From assembly GCF_001187505.1 (NCBI RefSeq), contig NZ_CP012150.1, positions 1,178,001 through 1,242,000 on the forward strand: a DNA stretch of 64,000 nt, in the 5' to 3' direction. Origin of the DNA: Mycolicibacterium goodii (lineage in GTDB: Bacteria > Actinomycetota > Actinomycetes > Mycobacteriales > Mycobacteriaceae). The translations under genes and the position numbers were made by a program. The notes beneath the pieces were generated by a model. It was not told the DNA's origin, searched no databases, and worked only from the letters and a program-made list of their open reading frames with translations. This document shows, one piece after another, positions 1 through 8,970 of this stretch (within the stretch, counting starts at the first letter, position 1; every line of letters begins with the position of its first letter).

Positions 1-12
1 GCGAACCAACAA

Positions 13-351
13 CTACAGCGCGTACAGCAGCGCCACCAGGACCGCCAACGCGAAACCGGCCGTGGCCGCACCCATCAGCAGAACCTCCACGCCGGGGACG
101 GGCAACGATGTTCGGCCAGGGACAGATGGGGCGGATCCGATCCGGCGGGACCGGTGGTAGCCCAGCCCAAGGACCAGCAGCGCCAGCAGCGCCGCGAGAA
201 TCGCCAGCAGGGTTCGCGTCATGCTCAGCGGACCGTGGTGGCGTATCAGCAGCAGGGCACCGCCCACCAGGAACCCGAAAGAGCTTCGCTCCCAGGACAA
301 CAGGGTGCGCTCGGCAGGCAAGCCGGGCTTGCTGGGTTCGCGGCGCGCCAT
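13..351 (-). CDS. DUF202 small membrane protein
   Basis: A 112-residue protein with the DUF202 pattern: a short N-terminal arm carrying the RTLLSWERSSFGFLVGG-type motif, then three hydrophobic membrane segments (roughly residues 25-38, 43-62 and 90-111). It follows the YidH-like gene with one base between stop and start, so the two are almost certainly co-transcribed. In many bacteria the YidH and YidG-type DUF202 proteins are encoded as such a pair. The function is unknown. ATG start. Confidence 0.8.
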   Translation of the reverse strand: MARREPSKPGLPAERTLLSWERSSFGFLVGGALLLIRHHGPLSMTRTLLAILAALLALLVLGLGYHRSRRIGSAPSVPGRTSLPVPGVEVLLMGAATAGFALAVLVALLYAL

Positions 352-352
352 C

Positions 353-736
353 TCACTGCCCGGCCGGCGGCCACACGATCAACACCACGACCACCGAAAC
401 GGTGACCAGGAAGATCGCACCGCCCAACAACAGCGGGACATGGGTGGGTGGTAGATCCTCGTCGCGGCGAATGGCCGCCTGGACGCGTTGCCACCGCCGC
501 ACCGCCAGGGCAGCCAGCAATCCGCCGCCCGCGGTCAGCGCAATGCTGAGACCATGGCGCACCCCGGGAATCCCGAACGACGGCACGAACTGCACGACGG
601 CGATCCCACCGGCGATCAACGCCAGTGCGGTCCGGATCCACGCCAGAAACGTCCGCTCGTTGGCCAGCGTGAAGCGGTAGTCGGGCTCCTGCTCGGCCGC
701 CGGGTCACCCGGTCGGTCCTGATCGCGGGAACTCAC
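353..736 (-). CDS. YidH-family DUF202 membrane protein
   Basis: The reading frame is open much further upstream, but the family-like protein begins at the GTG at 736 and is 127 residues long, close to the usual 115-130. It carries the hallmark RFTLANERTFLAWIRTALALIAGG (residues about 19-42), followed by two more hydrophobic segments. It forms a pair with the DUF202 gene that follows. A second such pair lies at 11577-12295 in this window. The role is unknown. The divergent gap to 809 must hold both promoters. Confidence 0.78.
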   Translation of the reverse strand: MSSRDQDRPGDPAAEQEPDYRFTLANERTFLAWIRTALALIAGGIAVVQFVPSFGIPGVRHGLSIALTAGGGLLAALAVRRWQRVQAAIRRDEDLPPTHVPLLLGGAIFLVTVSVVVVLIVWPPAGQ

Positions 737-808
737 CGGTTCGCATTTCTGCGGGCACACATCGCTGTCAGGGTACGTCGCCTCCTCCGGGTGGGTACCC
801 GGCACAGC

Positions 809-1030
809 ATGGAGGAGAACTGGGAGGTCGTGGTCGCCGGTTCGAATACCTTCGGCGACCCACACGACACCAAAGAAGAGATCCTGATGCGCGGGTCCGA
901 GGACGAGGCGCGACGGGTGTACGTCGACAGGACGGCCGACGCGGCCGAGCACGGCCACGCCTACGTCAAACTGCGGCACGACGGCACCGACGTGGAGACA
1001 TGGCCCCAGTTGACGGGCTGGACCGTGTGA
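809..1030 (+). CDS. Small hypothetical protein (73 aa)
   Basis: An internal ATG at 809 opens a 73-residue acidic polar protein (starts MEENWEVVVAG; contains GSEDEARRVYVDRTADAAEHGHAYVKL). It has no signal peptide or membrane segment. The composition and the alternating strand-like pattern suggest a small soluble alpha/beta protein. It lies between the YidH gene (divergent) and the cellulase (convergent, stop 3 bp away). I do not recognise the family. The ribosome-binding site is weak. The frame is open well upstream, so the start is inferred from where the protein-like composition begins. Confidence 0.6.
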   Translation: MEENWEVVVAGSNTFGDPHDTKEEILMRGSEDEARRVYVDRTADAAEHGHAYVKLRHDGTDVETWPQLTGWTV

Positions 1031-1033
1031 CGG

Positions 1034-2023
1034 CTACCGTCCGGCGTTGCGCGCGAGGTCGATCGCGTACTGGCTGACGAATGTGCCCGCCGAGGGTTGC
1101 CCGTTGCAGGATCCGTCGGACTCACCGGGCCGCTTCACCCACAGGTAGGCATCCGCGTGCGGGCCTGCGGTCGCGGTGGTCGGCGGGGAGCCGAGTGCCC
1201 GGCCCGGCGGGTTGCACCACGAGTCACTGTCGACGGGGCCCACCCCGTTGCGTGACGTGTCGATCACGTAGTGCGCGCCGTTGGTGAGGCCCGAGATCGC
1301 CTCGCCGTAGCCGATCTCCTCCTCGGTGGTGAAGAAGTTCGCGGTGTTGAGGGAGAAGCCCCGCGCCTTGGCCACCCCGACGTCGTTGAGCCGGGCGGCC
1401 ATGTCCTCGGCCTTCACCCAACGGGAGTGCCCCGCGTCGACGTACACGGCCGTGGCCGGGTTGCGGGTCAGGGTGTCGACGGCGTAGCGGATCAGGTCGA
1501 AGCGTTCCTGCCGCTGGTCAGCGGACAGGCAGTCGGCCATCGCGAGCGCGTCGGGTTCGAGGATCACCGCGGCCGGGCCGGACCCGATCGCGCCGGCGAC
1601 CCCGTCGATCCACCCCCGGTACGCCGCGGCCGAACCGAAGCCGCCCGCCGCATAGCTGCCGCAGTCGCGGTTCGGGATGCCGTACAGCGCCAGGATCGGC
1701 ATGGTGCCGGCGGCCTGCGCCGTCTGGATGTACTTGGCGTCGACCGCGAACGTCGACACGTTGTCCATCCAGTACGCGTGCGGCGTGTTCGCGATCATCT
1801 GCAGCTCGGGGCTGGGGTCGCTCTTGGCGGCACGCATCGCCTTCGAGTTCGGGTCGACGTAGAACGTCTGCCCGGCCAGCGGGTTGCCGTCGCTGGCGAG
1901 GTGCACCTCGATCACGGCACCGGGATGCACCGGTTGCGCGAGCGCACCGGCACCGGCGAGCGCTGTCACGGCAAAGAGCGGGGCGATCCATCGCGTGGCT
2001 GTACGTGCAGCTGAGGACTTCAC
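1034..2023 (-). CDS. Secreted GH6 endoglucanase (cellulase)
   Basis: A 329-residue exported glycoside hydrolase family 6 protein. The N-terminus (VKSSAARTATRWIAPLFAVTA) is a basic, then hydrophobic signal peptide ending near ALAQ. Both GH6 signatures are present: LYGIPNRDCGSY (residues 113-124, Asp120) and VILEPDALA (153-161, Asp158, the position of the general acid in the family). Conserved C-terminal blocks VIDTSRNG, WCNPPGRALG and LWVKRPGESDGSC follow. The family hydrolyses beta-1,4-glucan with inversion. There is no carbohydrate-binding module, so it is a bare catalytic domain like mycobacterial CelA1. The GTG start at 2023 was chosen because it begins directly at the signal peptide. The divergent partner is the SDR at 2105. 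Confidence 0.9.
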   Translation of the reverse strand: MKSSAARTATRWIAPLFAVTALAGAGALAQPVHPGAVIEVHLASDGNPLAGQTFYVDPNSKAMRAAKSDPSPELQMIANTPHAYWMDNVSTFAVDAKYIQTAQAAGTMPILALYGIPNRDCGSYAAGGFGSAAAYRGWIDGVAGAIGSGPAAVILEPDALAMADCLSADQRQERFDLIRYAVDTLTRNPATAVYVDAGHSRWVKAEDMAARLNDVGVAKARGFSLNTANFFTTEEEIGYGEAISGLTNGAHYVIDTSRNGVGPVDSDSWCNPPGRALGSPPTTATAGPHADAYLWVKRPGESDGSCNGQPSAGTFVSQYAIDLARNAGR

Positions 2024-2104
2024 CCGACGAAACCTAGCGTCGGGCGCTCGACATCGCCAAACGGGGGCGGGAAGCAATCCCGCGCCCGCGCGCTTGAACC
2101 TCTC

Positions 2105-2827
2105 ATGGAACTCACGGGACAGACCGCGCTCGTCACCGGCGGTACAAGTGGCATCGGTTTGGAATCGGCACGCCTGATCGCCGCCGAAGGCGCCGAGGTG
2201 GTGATCACCGGACGGGATCGGCAGCGCGGTGAGCGGGCCGCCGCCGACATCGGCGCAAACGCCCGGTTCGTGCCTGCCGACCTCGGTGACATGGATTCGG
2301 TGGCCAACCTGATCGCCGAGGCCGGCGATCTCGACATCCTGGTCAACAACGCGGGGATCTATCCCCAGGCGATGACCTTCGACCAGGATGTGGCGGGTTT
2401 CCAGCAGTTGTTCGACACCAACGTCCGCGGCACGTACTTCCTGGTGGCCGCGGCCGCCAAGGGGATGGTGCGGCGCGAACGCGGCAGCATCGTCAACATC
2501 ACCACGCTCGCGGCCCACAAGGGTTTCCCAGGTACCTCGGTGTACGCCGCCACCAAGGCGGCGCTGGACTCGCTGACCCGCACGTGGGCGGCCGAGTTCG
2601 GCGCCAAAGGCGTTCGGGTGAACAGTGTTTCGCCCGGGCCGACGCGGACACCCACCACTCTGGAGCAGCTCGGCGATTTCATCGACGAGGTCGCCGCCGG
2701 ATTGCCGTTGCGCCGCACCGCCGGCCCCGAGGAGATCGCGCAGGCGGTGTTGTTCCTGGCCTCCCCGCGCGCCAGTTTCGTCACCGGTTCGACGTTGTAC
2801 GTCGACGGCGGTGGATCGGCGGTATGA
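2105..2827 (+). CDS. Short-chain dehydrogenase/reductase
   Basis: A 240-residue classical SDR. The nucleotide-binding motif TGGTSGIG is at residues 11-18, NNAG at 81-84, and the catalytic YAATK at 147-151 (Tyr147, Lys151). The residue at the usual catalytic serine position, 13 before the tyrosine, is Thr134 (NITT where NISS or similar is common). The C-terminal GSTLYVDGG motif is intact. The substrate cannot be read from the sequence. It is a clear paralogue of the SDR at 62464. A TGR motif after the second strand (residues 35-37) favours NADP(H). Confidence 0.87.
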   Translation: MELTGQTALVTGGTSGIGLESARLIAAEGAEVVITGRDRQRGERAAADIGANARFVPADLGDMDSVANLIAEAGDLDILVNNAGIYPQAMTFDQDVAGFQQLFDTNVRGTYFLVAAAAKGMVRRERGSIVNITTLAAHKGFPGTSVYAATKAALDSLTRTWAAEFGAKGVRVNSVSPGPTRTPTTLEQLGDFIDEVAAGLPLRRTAGPEEIAQAVLFLASPRASFVTGSTLYVDGGGSAV

Positions 2828-2861
2828 ACCGGACCGAGGCGCAGCCCGCCACCCGCAGAAC

Positions 2862-2896
2862 CGTGATTTGCCTGGTGCCACCGGACACCAGTCACG
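2862..2896 (+). terminator. Possible hairpin after the SDR
   Basis: CTGGTG (2872-2877) pairs with CACCAG (2886-2891) around an 8-nt loop, and an outer CGTGA/TCACG pair (2862-2866 with 2892-2896) extends it across a bulge. No U-run follows. It lies 35 bp after the SDR stop in a roughly 290-bp non-coding stretch before the dehydratase gene, in which I see no other gene. Confidence 0.35.
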
Positions 2897-3121
2897 ATTG
2901 ACCACCAGGTCAAAATTTGCCCTGTGCCGACGCATCGCGGCCGGTGGCGCGGTTCCCGTTGCGGGCCCGACCTTTCCGGCCACCTCGCGGCAGAACAGGG
3001 GTTGCTGCGCGCGGGCCGACTCGGAATGCGCAGGTCACGCATTTCGGGGCGGCCCGGCTCGCGCGCTAGGGTGCTTGGGTCGCTCCGAGCGCGCAACCCG
3101 ATAGAAAAGTTGAGCAGATTC

Positions 3122-4150
3122 ATGACCGCACCAGCAGATACGTCCACGCTCGAATCGCGGGTCGGCCACTACTACCAGATGGAAGACACCTATCTGGTGG
3201 GCCGTGAGAAGGTACGCGAGTACGCCCGCGCCGTGCAGGACTACCACCCCGTGCACTGGAATCTCGCCGCCGCGGCCGACTCGGGCCACCCCGGGCTGGT
3301 TGCGCCGCTGACGTTCACCTCGGCGCCCGCCATGGCCTGCAACCAGCGCATGTTCGAGTCGGTCGTCGTCGGTTACGACATGTATCTGCAGACCGAAGAG
3401 GTCTTCGAGCAGCACCGCCCGATCTGCGAGGGCGACGAACTGCGCATCGACATCGAGTTGACGTCGGTGCGCCGGATCGCCGGACGCGACCTGATCACCG
3501 TCACCAACACCTTCACCGACACCGCGGGCGAGGTCGTGCACACGCTGCACACCACGGTGGTCGGGATCACCGCCGAGGACGTCGACCCGGCCATCCGGCC
3601 TGCCGTGTACGGCGTGATGATGCACGGCATCAACATGCTCGGCGTCGAGGAGATCGACGCTCCGTATGTGAAGACGGTGCGGCCCGAGGGCGAACTGCGC
3701 ATCGCCCAAGGCGGTGCCACCCGCACCCCGTCGTCGCTGTCGTTCGACGACCTGAAGGTCGGCGACGAACTCCCGGCCCGCGCGACCCGCCTGTCCCGCG
3801 GCGACCTGGTCAACTACGCCGGTGTGGCAGGCGACGCCAACCCGCTGCACTGGGACGAGAACATCGCCAAGCTCGCCGGCCAACCCGACGTGATCGCCCA
3901 CGGCATGCTCACCATGGGTCTGGGCGCCGGGTTCCTGTCGTCGTGGACGGGTGATCCGGCTGCCGTCACGCGCTACGCGGTGCGGTTGTCGCAGCCCGCG
4001 GTGGTGCCCGCCGAGGGCACCGAGATCGAGTACAGCGGCCGCATCAAGTCGCTGGACCCGGAGACCCGCAGCGGCGTCGTGATCGTCGCCGCGAAGTCCG
4101 CAGGCCGCAAGATCTTCGGGTTGGCGACGGCCAACGTCCGCTTCAGCTGA
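3122..4150 (+). CDS. Double-hotdog (R)-3-hydroxyacyl dehydratase (MaoC/HadB-like)
   Basis: A 342-residue protein with two hotdog domains. The N-terminal half (residues about 15-150) has a FAS1/HadA-like hotdog with VQDYHPVHWN (Asp40, His45). The C-terminal half (about 205-342) carries the hydratase-2 motif AGDANPLHWDENIA with catalytic-type Asp238 and His243. The arrangement looks like a fusion of the HadA-like and HadB-like subunits that make the FAS-II dehydratase in mycobacteria. A role in dehydrating 3-hydroxyacyl-ACP or -CoA is therefore likely, including mycolic acid precursors; this is inference from the family. Its stop is 3 bp from the stop of the convergent glycerol kinase. The ATG at 3122 gives the family-length protein. 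Confidence 0.85.
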   Translation: MTAPADTSTLESRVGHYYQMEDTYLVGREKVREYARAVQDYHPVHWNLAAAADSGHPGLVAPLTFTSAPAMACNQRMFESVVVGYDMYLQTEEVFEQHRPICEGDELRIDIELTSVRRIAGRDLITVTNTFTDTAGEVVHTLHTTVVGITAEDVDPAIRPAVYGVMMHGINMLGVEEIDAPYVKTVRPEGELRIAQGGATRTPSSLSFDDLKVGDELPARATRLSRGDLVNYAGVAGDANPLHWDENIAKLAGQPDVIAHGMLTMGLGAGFLSSWTGDPAAVTRYAVRLSQPAVVPAEGTEIEYSGRIKSLDPETRSGVVIVAAKSAGRKIFGLATANVRFS

Positions 4151-4153
4151 TCC

Positions 4154-5671
4154 TCACGAGGCGCCGACGCGCCCGTCGCCCCAGCTGATGGCCAGTTGTA
4201 CGGCGCGGTGCCAGTCGTCGAGTTCGCGTTGGCGACGCGCGGGGTCCATGCCGGGCCGCCATTCGGCGGCGCGGCGCCAGTTCGACCGCAGCACCGCGCG
4301 GTCGGACCAGTAGCCCGCGGCCAGCCCGGCCGCGTAAGCCGCTCCGAGAGCGACGGTTTCGGCCATCATCGGTCGCACCACCGGCGCGTCGAGGATGTCG
4401 GCGACGAGTTGCATCAGCAGGTTGTCGGCCGTCATACCGCCGTCGACGTGCAGTGACCGCACCGCGATGTCGGAGTCGCATTTCATCGCGTCGATGACGT
4501 CGCGGATCTGCCATGCGGTGGCTTCCAGCACGGCTCTGGCGATGTGGCCCTTGGTGACATAGGACGTCAGCCCCACCACCAGGCCCCGCGCCTCGGTCGC
4601 CCAGTACGGCGAGTACAGGCCGGAGAAGGCCGGCACGATGTAACAGCCGCCGTTGTCGTCGACGGTGCGCGCCAGCGTCTCGATCTCGGCGGGGGTCTTG
4701 ACCAGCCCGAGGTTGTCGCGTGACCACGCGACCAGCGCACCGGCCACCGCAACCGATCCCTCAAGGGCGTACACCGCGGGTTCGTCGTCGAACTTGCGCG
4801 CCACGGTGGTGAGCAGTCCGCGATGTGACCGGACGATGTCGCTGCCGGTGTTGAGCAGCACGAAGCTGCCGGTGCCGAACGTGCACTTGGCCTCGCCGGG
4901 ATCAAATGCGGTCTGGCCGAACAGGGATGCCTGCTGATCGCCGATCACCGCGGCGATCGGGACACCCGCGATGGGATCGACGGTCGCCGGGAACGGTCCG
5001 GTGTTGGGCCGGATCTCGGGCATCATGCGGCGCGGGACGTGCATGGCGGCGAGCAGTTCGTCGTCCCAGTCCAGGGTTTCCAAGTTCATCAGCATCGTGC
5101 GGCTGGCATTGGTCACGTCGGTGACGTGGACACCGCCGTCGATGCCGCCGGTGAGGTTCCACAGCAACCACGAGTCGACGGTTCCGAACAGCAGATCGCC
5201 GTTCTCGGCGCGGGCGCGCAGGTCACGATCGCCGTCCAACAGCCAACGCAGTTTCGGCCCGGAGAAGTAGGTCGCCAGCGGCAGTCCGCTGCGGGCGAGC
5301 AAAGTTCCGTCGCCGAGTTCGGTCGCGATGTCGGGCAGCAGACCGGCAGTTCGGTTGTCCTGCCACACGATTGCCCGGTGCGCGGGTTTGCCGGTGTGGC
5401 GGTCCCACACCACGGTGGTCTCGCGCTGGTTGGTGATGCCCAGCGCGATGATCTGGCGGGCATCGACGTCGGCGTCGGCGAGGGCCTGCGGGACGATCCG
5501 TCGCACGATGTCCCAGATCTCGGTCGGATCGTGCTCGACCCAGCCCGGTCGCGGGTAGTACTGGCGGTGTTCGCGCTGCGCGACCGAAACCAACCTGCCG
5601 TGGTGGTCGTAGACGATGCAGCGGGTTGAGGTGGTTCCCTGGTCGAGCGCGGCGATGTAGCGCTCGGTCAC
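4154..5671 (-). CDS. glpK: Glycerol kinase 1
   Basis: A 505-residue FGGY-family kinase with all glycerol kinase landmarks: DQGTTSTR near the N-terminus, [84 protein letters not shown] and [14 protein letters not shown]. It phosphorylates glycerol to sn-glycerol 3-phosphate in the cytoplasm. The GTG start overlaps the stop of the upstream IclR regulator by 4 bp (GTGA), so the two are translationally coupled. A second, separately transcribed glycerol kinase lies at 7456. This copy sits outside the glpF operon, so it may be expressed under different conditions or prefer another polyol. Confidence 0.93.
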   Translation of the reverse strand: MTERYIAALDQGTTSTRCIVYDHHGRLVSVAQREHRQYYPRPGWVEHDPTEIWDIVRRIVPQALADADVDARQIIALGITNQRETTVVWDRHTGKPAHRAIVWQDNRTAGLLPDIATELGDGTLLARSGLPLATYFSGPKLRWLLDGDRDLRARAENGDLLFGTVDSWLLWNLTGGIDGGVHVTDVTNASRTMLMNLETLDWDDELLAAMHVPRRMMPEIRPNTGPFPATVDPIAGVPIAAVIGDQQASLFGQTAFDPGEAKCTFGTGSFVLLNTGSDIVRSHRGLLTTVARKFDDEPAVYALEGSVAVAGALVAWSRDNLGLVKTPAEIETLARTVDDNGGCYIVPAFSGLYSPYWATEARGLVVGLTSYVTKGHIARAVLEATAWQIRDVIDAMKCDSDIAVRSLHVDGGMTADNLLMQLVADILDAPVVRPMMAETVALGAAYAAGLAAGYWSDRAVLRSNWRRAAEWRPGMDPARRQRELDDWHRAVQLAISWGDGRVGAS

Positions 5672-6441
5672 AGTTCCCGCCCGTGACCGAATTCGCGGGA
5701 CACCGAGCGGCCCGCGCGCACCACGAGTTCGGCGAGCCGCTCCAGGGGCCGGGCCCGGTGGTCGCAGAGCCGTTCGACGTCACCGCTGATCCCGATGCTG
5801 GCCACGACGTAGCCGCCGCGGTCCCGGATCGGTGCGGCGATGCTCGCGAAGCCGGGTTGCTCCTCTTCGACCGACGCGGCCCAGCCCCGGTCGCGGGTGT
5901 CGGCCAGTTCGTGCTGCAGCTGGGCCCGGTTGGTGATGGTCCGGTACGTCAGGCTCTCCAGGGCGCCCAGGCTGCGGGCCGCACCGGGATCGAAGGCCAG
6001 CAGCACCTTGCCCAACGCGCTGGCGTGCAGCGGCACGGTCGAGCCGACCTCCAGCACCTGGGCGGTGGCGTCGGCGCGGAACACGTGGTGGGCCACGACC
6101 GCCCGGCCGGCCCGGAACGCCGCGACACGCACGGCCTCCCCGGTCCGCGCGGCCAACGCGTCGGCCCAGTTCAGGGCCCGCGCCTTGAGCTCGTTGAGAT
6201 CGAGTTGGGTGGAACCGAGATGGAACAGGTCGGGACCGAGTCGATACCGCCCGGATTCGTCCTGCTCGACGAAACCGACGCCGTGCAGGGTACGCAACAA
6301 CCCGTGCGCGGTGCCTTTCGCCAATCCGAGCGCACCTGCGATCTGAACGAGCCCGAGGGACTCGTCTTCGACCCCGAGTAACTGCAATATCGCCGCGGCC
6401 CGTTCCACGGACTGCACAGTGCCTGGCACAAGCTTCAGCAT
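5668..6441 (-). CDS. IclR-family transcriptional regulator of the glycerol locus
   Basis: A 257-residue IclR protein. The winged helix is at about residues 8-70 ([12 protein letters not shown], then [20 protein letters not shown]) and the effector-binding GAF-like domain occupies about 85-250 ([37 protein letters not shown]). It is divergent from glpF-glpK-glpD and overlaps glycerol kinase 1 by 4 bp, which makes it the obvious local regulator of glycerol uptake and use, as GylR is in Streptomyces. The ATG at 6441 was chosen over the long upstream extension because the HTH normally begins close to the N-terminus in this family. Confidence 0.87.
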   Translation of the reverse strand: MLKLVPGTVQSVERAAAILQLLGVEDESLGLVQIAGALGLAKGTAHGLLRTLHGVGFVEQDESGRYRLGPDLFHLGSTQLDLNELKARALNWADALAARTGEAVRVAAFRAGRAVVAHHVFRADATAQVLEVGSTVPLHASALGKVLLAFDPGAARSLGALESLTYRTITNRAQLQHELADTRDRGWAASVEEEQPGFASIAAPIRDRGGYVVASIGISGDVERLCDHRARPLERLAELVVRAGRSVSREFGHGREL

Positions 6442-6544
6442 CACCAAATCGTTCGACCATGTCGACCCGGCAGGTCGGCATTGTCGACCCGGGCCGGGTT
6501 CGGCGATGCCGAACGACCGGTGGTGCCCGGCCGACCTCCGCCTT

Positions 6545-6601
6545 CTAGGTTCACAACGCACGCCGCATGTGATGCACAACACAGGCGGTTCAAGAACCTA
6601 G
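6545..6601. promoter_or_regulatory. Inverted repeat in the iclR/glpF divergent promoter
   Basis: CTAGGTTC (6545-6552) is repeated in inverted form as GAACCTAG (6594-6601), 41 nt apart. With one mismatch the match extends to 11 bp. CACAAC also occurs twice in between (6552-6557 and 6575-6580). The right arm overlaps the glpF ribosome-binding site (AGGAG, 6600-6604). This is a candidate operator pair for the adjacent IclR protein; the binding itself is inference. Confidence 0.5.
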
Positions 6602-6610
6602 GAGCCCAAC

Positions 6611-7432
6611 ATGTCACGACGAACCATCGTCGGAGAACTCTGCGCCGAGTTCGCCGGCACCCTCATCCTCATCCTGTTCGGAGTCGGCGTGGTCGCGCAG
6701 GTCGTCACCGGTGACGGGACGCTGGGTGACCACGATTCGATCTCGTGGGGCTGGGGTCTCGGCGTCATCCTCGGCGTCTACACCGCGGCCCGGATCAGCG
6801 GCGCCCACCTCAACCCGGCCGTCACCCTGGCGATGGCGGTGTTCCGGGACTTCCCGTGGCGCAAGGTACTTCCGTTCAGCGTCGCTCAGCTACTCGGCGC
6901 CTTCGCCGCCGCGTTGATCGTGCGCGTCACCTACAGCGAAGCCATCACCAACGTCGACCCCGGTCACACGATCGCCACGCAGGGCATCTTCTCGACGCTT
7001 CCCGGCAACGGCGCACTGCCCATCAGCCAGGGCACCGCGCTGCTCGATCAGATCGTCGGCACCGCGATCCTGCTGTTCCTCGTGATGGCCCTGACCGACG
7101 CCCGCAACCACGGTCCGTGGACGCGGCTCGCCCCGGTGATCATCGGACTCGTCGTGGTGGGGATCGGTATGGCGTGGGGCACCAACGCGGGCTACGCGAT
7201 CAACCCCGCACGCGACCTCGGTCCGCGGTTGGCCTCGTTCATCACCGGCTACAGCACGGCGTTTCAGGATCAGTACGGGATGCTCTATTTCTGGGTGCCC
7301 ATTGTCGGACCGCTGATCGGCGCACTCGTCGGGGCCGGCGCCTACCGATACCTGATCGAACGCTTCCTGCCCGACGAGCCACCTGTACTCGACGACGAAA
7401 CTCCCCGTCCCGCAACCGCATCCGCGGTCTGA
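6611..7432 (+). CDS. glpF: Glycerol uptake facilitator (aquaglyceroporin)
   Basis: A 273-residue MIP-family channel with six membrane spans and the two half-helix NPA motifs: HLNPAVTLA in the first half and [12 protein letters not shown] in the second. The aspartate after the second NPAR marks the glycerol-conducting subgroup rather than water-only aquaporins. It passes glycerol into the cytoplasm for the kinase encoded 23 bp downstream. It is first in the glpF-glpK-glpD operon and has a clear AGGAG site 6 nt before the ATG. Confidence 0.93.
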   Translation: MSRRTIVGELCAEFAGTLILILFGVGVVAQVVTGDGTLGDHDSISWGWGLGVILGVYTAARISGAHLNPAVTLAMAVFRDFPWRKVLPFSVAQLLGAFAAALIVRVTYSEAITNVDPGHTIATQGIFSTLPGNGALPISQGTALLDQIVGTAILLFLVMALTDARNHGPWTRLAPVIIGLVVVGIGMAWGTNAGYAINPARDLGPRLASFITGYSTAFQDQYGMLYFWVPIVGPLIGALVGAGAYRYLIERFLPDEPPVLDDETPRPATASAV

Positions 7433-7455
7433 CCGCCACCCGAAAGGACTCATCC

Positions 7456-8970
7456 ATGGCTGACTTCGTCGGCGCCATCGACCAGGGCACCACCTCGACC
7501 CGATTCATGATCTTCGACCATGCCGGCAACGAGGTGGCCCGCCACCAGCTCGAGCACGAACAGATCCTGCCGCGTCCCGGCTGGGTCGAGCACAACCCCG
7601 TCGAGATCTGGGAGCGGTCGAGTTCGTCGCTGCAGAGCGCACTCAACACCGCCAAGCTGCAACCGAGTGACCTTGCCGCGCTCGGGGTCACGAACCAGCG
7701 CGAGACCACCGTGGTGTGGAACCGGCGGACCGGCAGGCCGTACTACAACGCGATCGTGTGGCAGGACACCCGCACCGATTCGATCGCGGCGGCACTCGAC
7801 CGCGACGGCCGCGGCGACGTGATCCGCGAGAAGGCCGGCCTGCCGCCGGCAACCTACTTCTCGGGCGGCAAGATCCAGTGGATCCTGGAGAACGTGCCGG
7901 GCGTCCGTGAGGACGCCGAGATGGGCGAGGCGCTGTTCGGCACCACCGATTCGTGGCTGCTGTGGAACCTCACCGGCGGACCCGCGGGCGGCGTGCACGT
8001 CACCGATGTGACCAACGCCAGCCGCACCATGCTGATGGATCTGGAAACCCTCGACTGGGACGACGAACTGCTCGGCTTCTTCGGGGTGCCCCGCGCGATG
8101 CTGCCGCAGATCCGCCCGTCGTCGGATCCGGCCGGTTACGGCACCACGGCGAGTTCCCGTCCGTACGGCGGGATTCCGCTCACCGGCGACCTCGGCGACC
8201 AGCAGGCCGCCATGTTCGGGCAGGTGTGTTTCGCGCCCGGCGAGGCCAAGAACACCTACGGCACCGGCAATTTCCTGTTGCTCAACACCGGCACCACCCC
8301 GGTGCGCAGCAAGAACGGTCTGCTCACCACGGTCTGCTACCGCCTGGGCGACGACGCACCGGTCTACGCACTGGAAGGGTCAATCGCCGTGACCGGTTCG
8401 GCCGTGCAGTGGCTGCGCGACCAGATGCATGTCATCGACACCGCGGCCGAGAGCGAATCCCTGGCCCGCCTGGTCGACGACAACGGCGGTGTCTACTTCG
8501 TGCCCGCCTTCTCCGGACTGTTCGCACCGTACTGGCGCAGCGACGCCCGCGGGGCGATCGTGGGGCTGAGCCGCTACAACACCAACGCGCATCTGGCGCG
8601 CGCGACGCTGGAGTCGATCTGCTACCAGAGCCGCGACGTCGCCGAGGCCATGGAGGCCGATTCCGGTGTGCACCTCGATGTGTTGAAGGTCGACGGCGGC
8701 GTGACGGTCAACGACCTGTGCATGCAGATGCAGGCCGACATCCTCGGTGTGCCGGTGAGCCGCCCGGTGGTCGCCGAGACCACCGCGCTCGGTGCCGCAT
8801 ACGCCGCGGGTCTGGCCGTCGGGTTCTGGCGCAATACCGACGAATTGCGCGAGAACTGGAACGAATCCCACCGTTGGTCGCCGCAGTGGAGCGAGGAGCA
8901 GCGCACGACCGGCTACGCGGGCTGGCGCAAAGCCGTTGAGCGCACGCTGGATTGGGTTGAGGTGCAGTGA
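7456..8970 (+). CDS. glpK: Glycerol kinase 2 (operon copy)
   Basis: A 504-residue FGGY glycerol kinase with [83 protein letters not shown] and [14 protein letters not shown]. It is closer to the classical GlpK than the copy at 4154. It lies between the facilitator and the glycerol 3-phosphate dehydrogenase. The ATG at 7456 follows a GAAAGGA site, and its TGA overlaps the next start (GTGA). It traps imported glycerol as glycerol 3-phosphate. Confidence 0.94.
   Translation: MADFVGAIDQGTTSTRFMIFDHAGNEVARHQLEHEQILPRPGWVEHNPVEIWERSSSSLQSALNTAKLQPSDLAALGVTNQRETTVVWNRRTGRPYYNAIVWQDTRTDSIAAALDRDGRGDVIREKAGLPPATYFSGGKIQWILENVPGVREDAEMGEALFGTTDSWLLWNLTGGPAGGVHVTDVTNASRTMLMDLETLDWDDELLGFFGVPRAMLPQIRPSSDPAGYGTTASSRPYGGIPLTGDLGDQQAAMFGQVCFAPGEAKNTYGTGNFLLLNTGTTPVRSKNGLLTTVCYRLGDDAPVYALEGSIAVTGSAVQWLRDQMHVIDTAAESESLARLVDDNGGVYFVPAFSGLFAPYWRSDARGAIVGLSRYNTNAHLARATLESICYQSRDVAEAMEADSGVHLDVLKVDGGVTVNDLCMQMQADILGVPVSRPVVAETTALGAAYAAGLAVGFWRNTDELRENWNESHRWSPQWSEEQRTTGYAGWRKAVERTLDWVEVQ

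Noticed and set aside
1..12. A gene at the extreme left edge
   Set aside because: Only 12 bases are visible; nothing can be supported.
246..641. Overlapping open frames on both strands at the left edge
   Set aside because: They are antisense or shifted copies of the DUF202 genes with high Arg/Pro composition and no family motifs, as expected from GC-rich codon position 3.
3035..3901. 288-residue minus-strand open frame across the hotdog dehydratase
   Set aside because: It lies wholly antisense to a gene with clear family motifs and has a biased composition.
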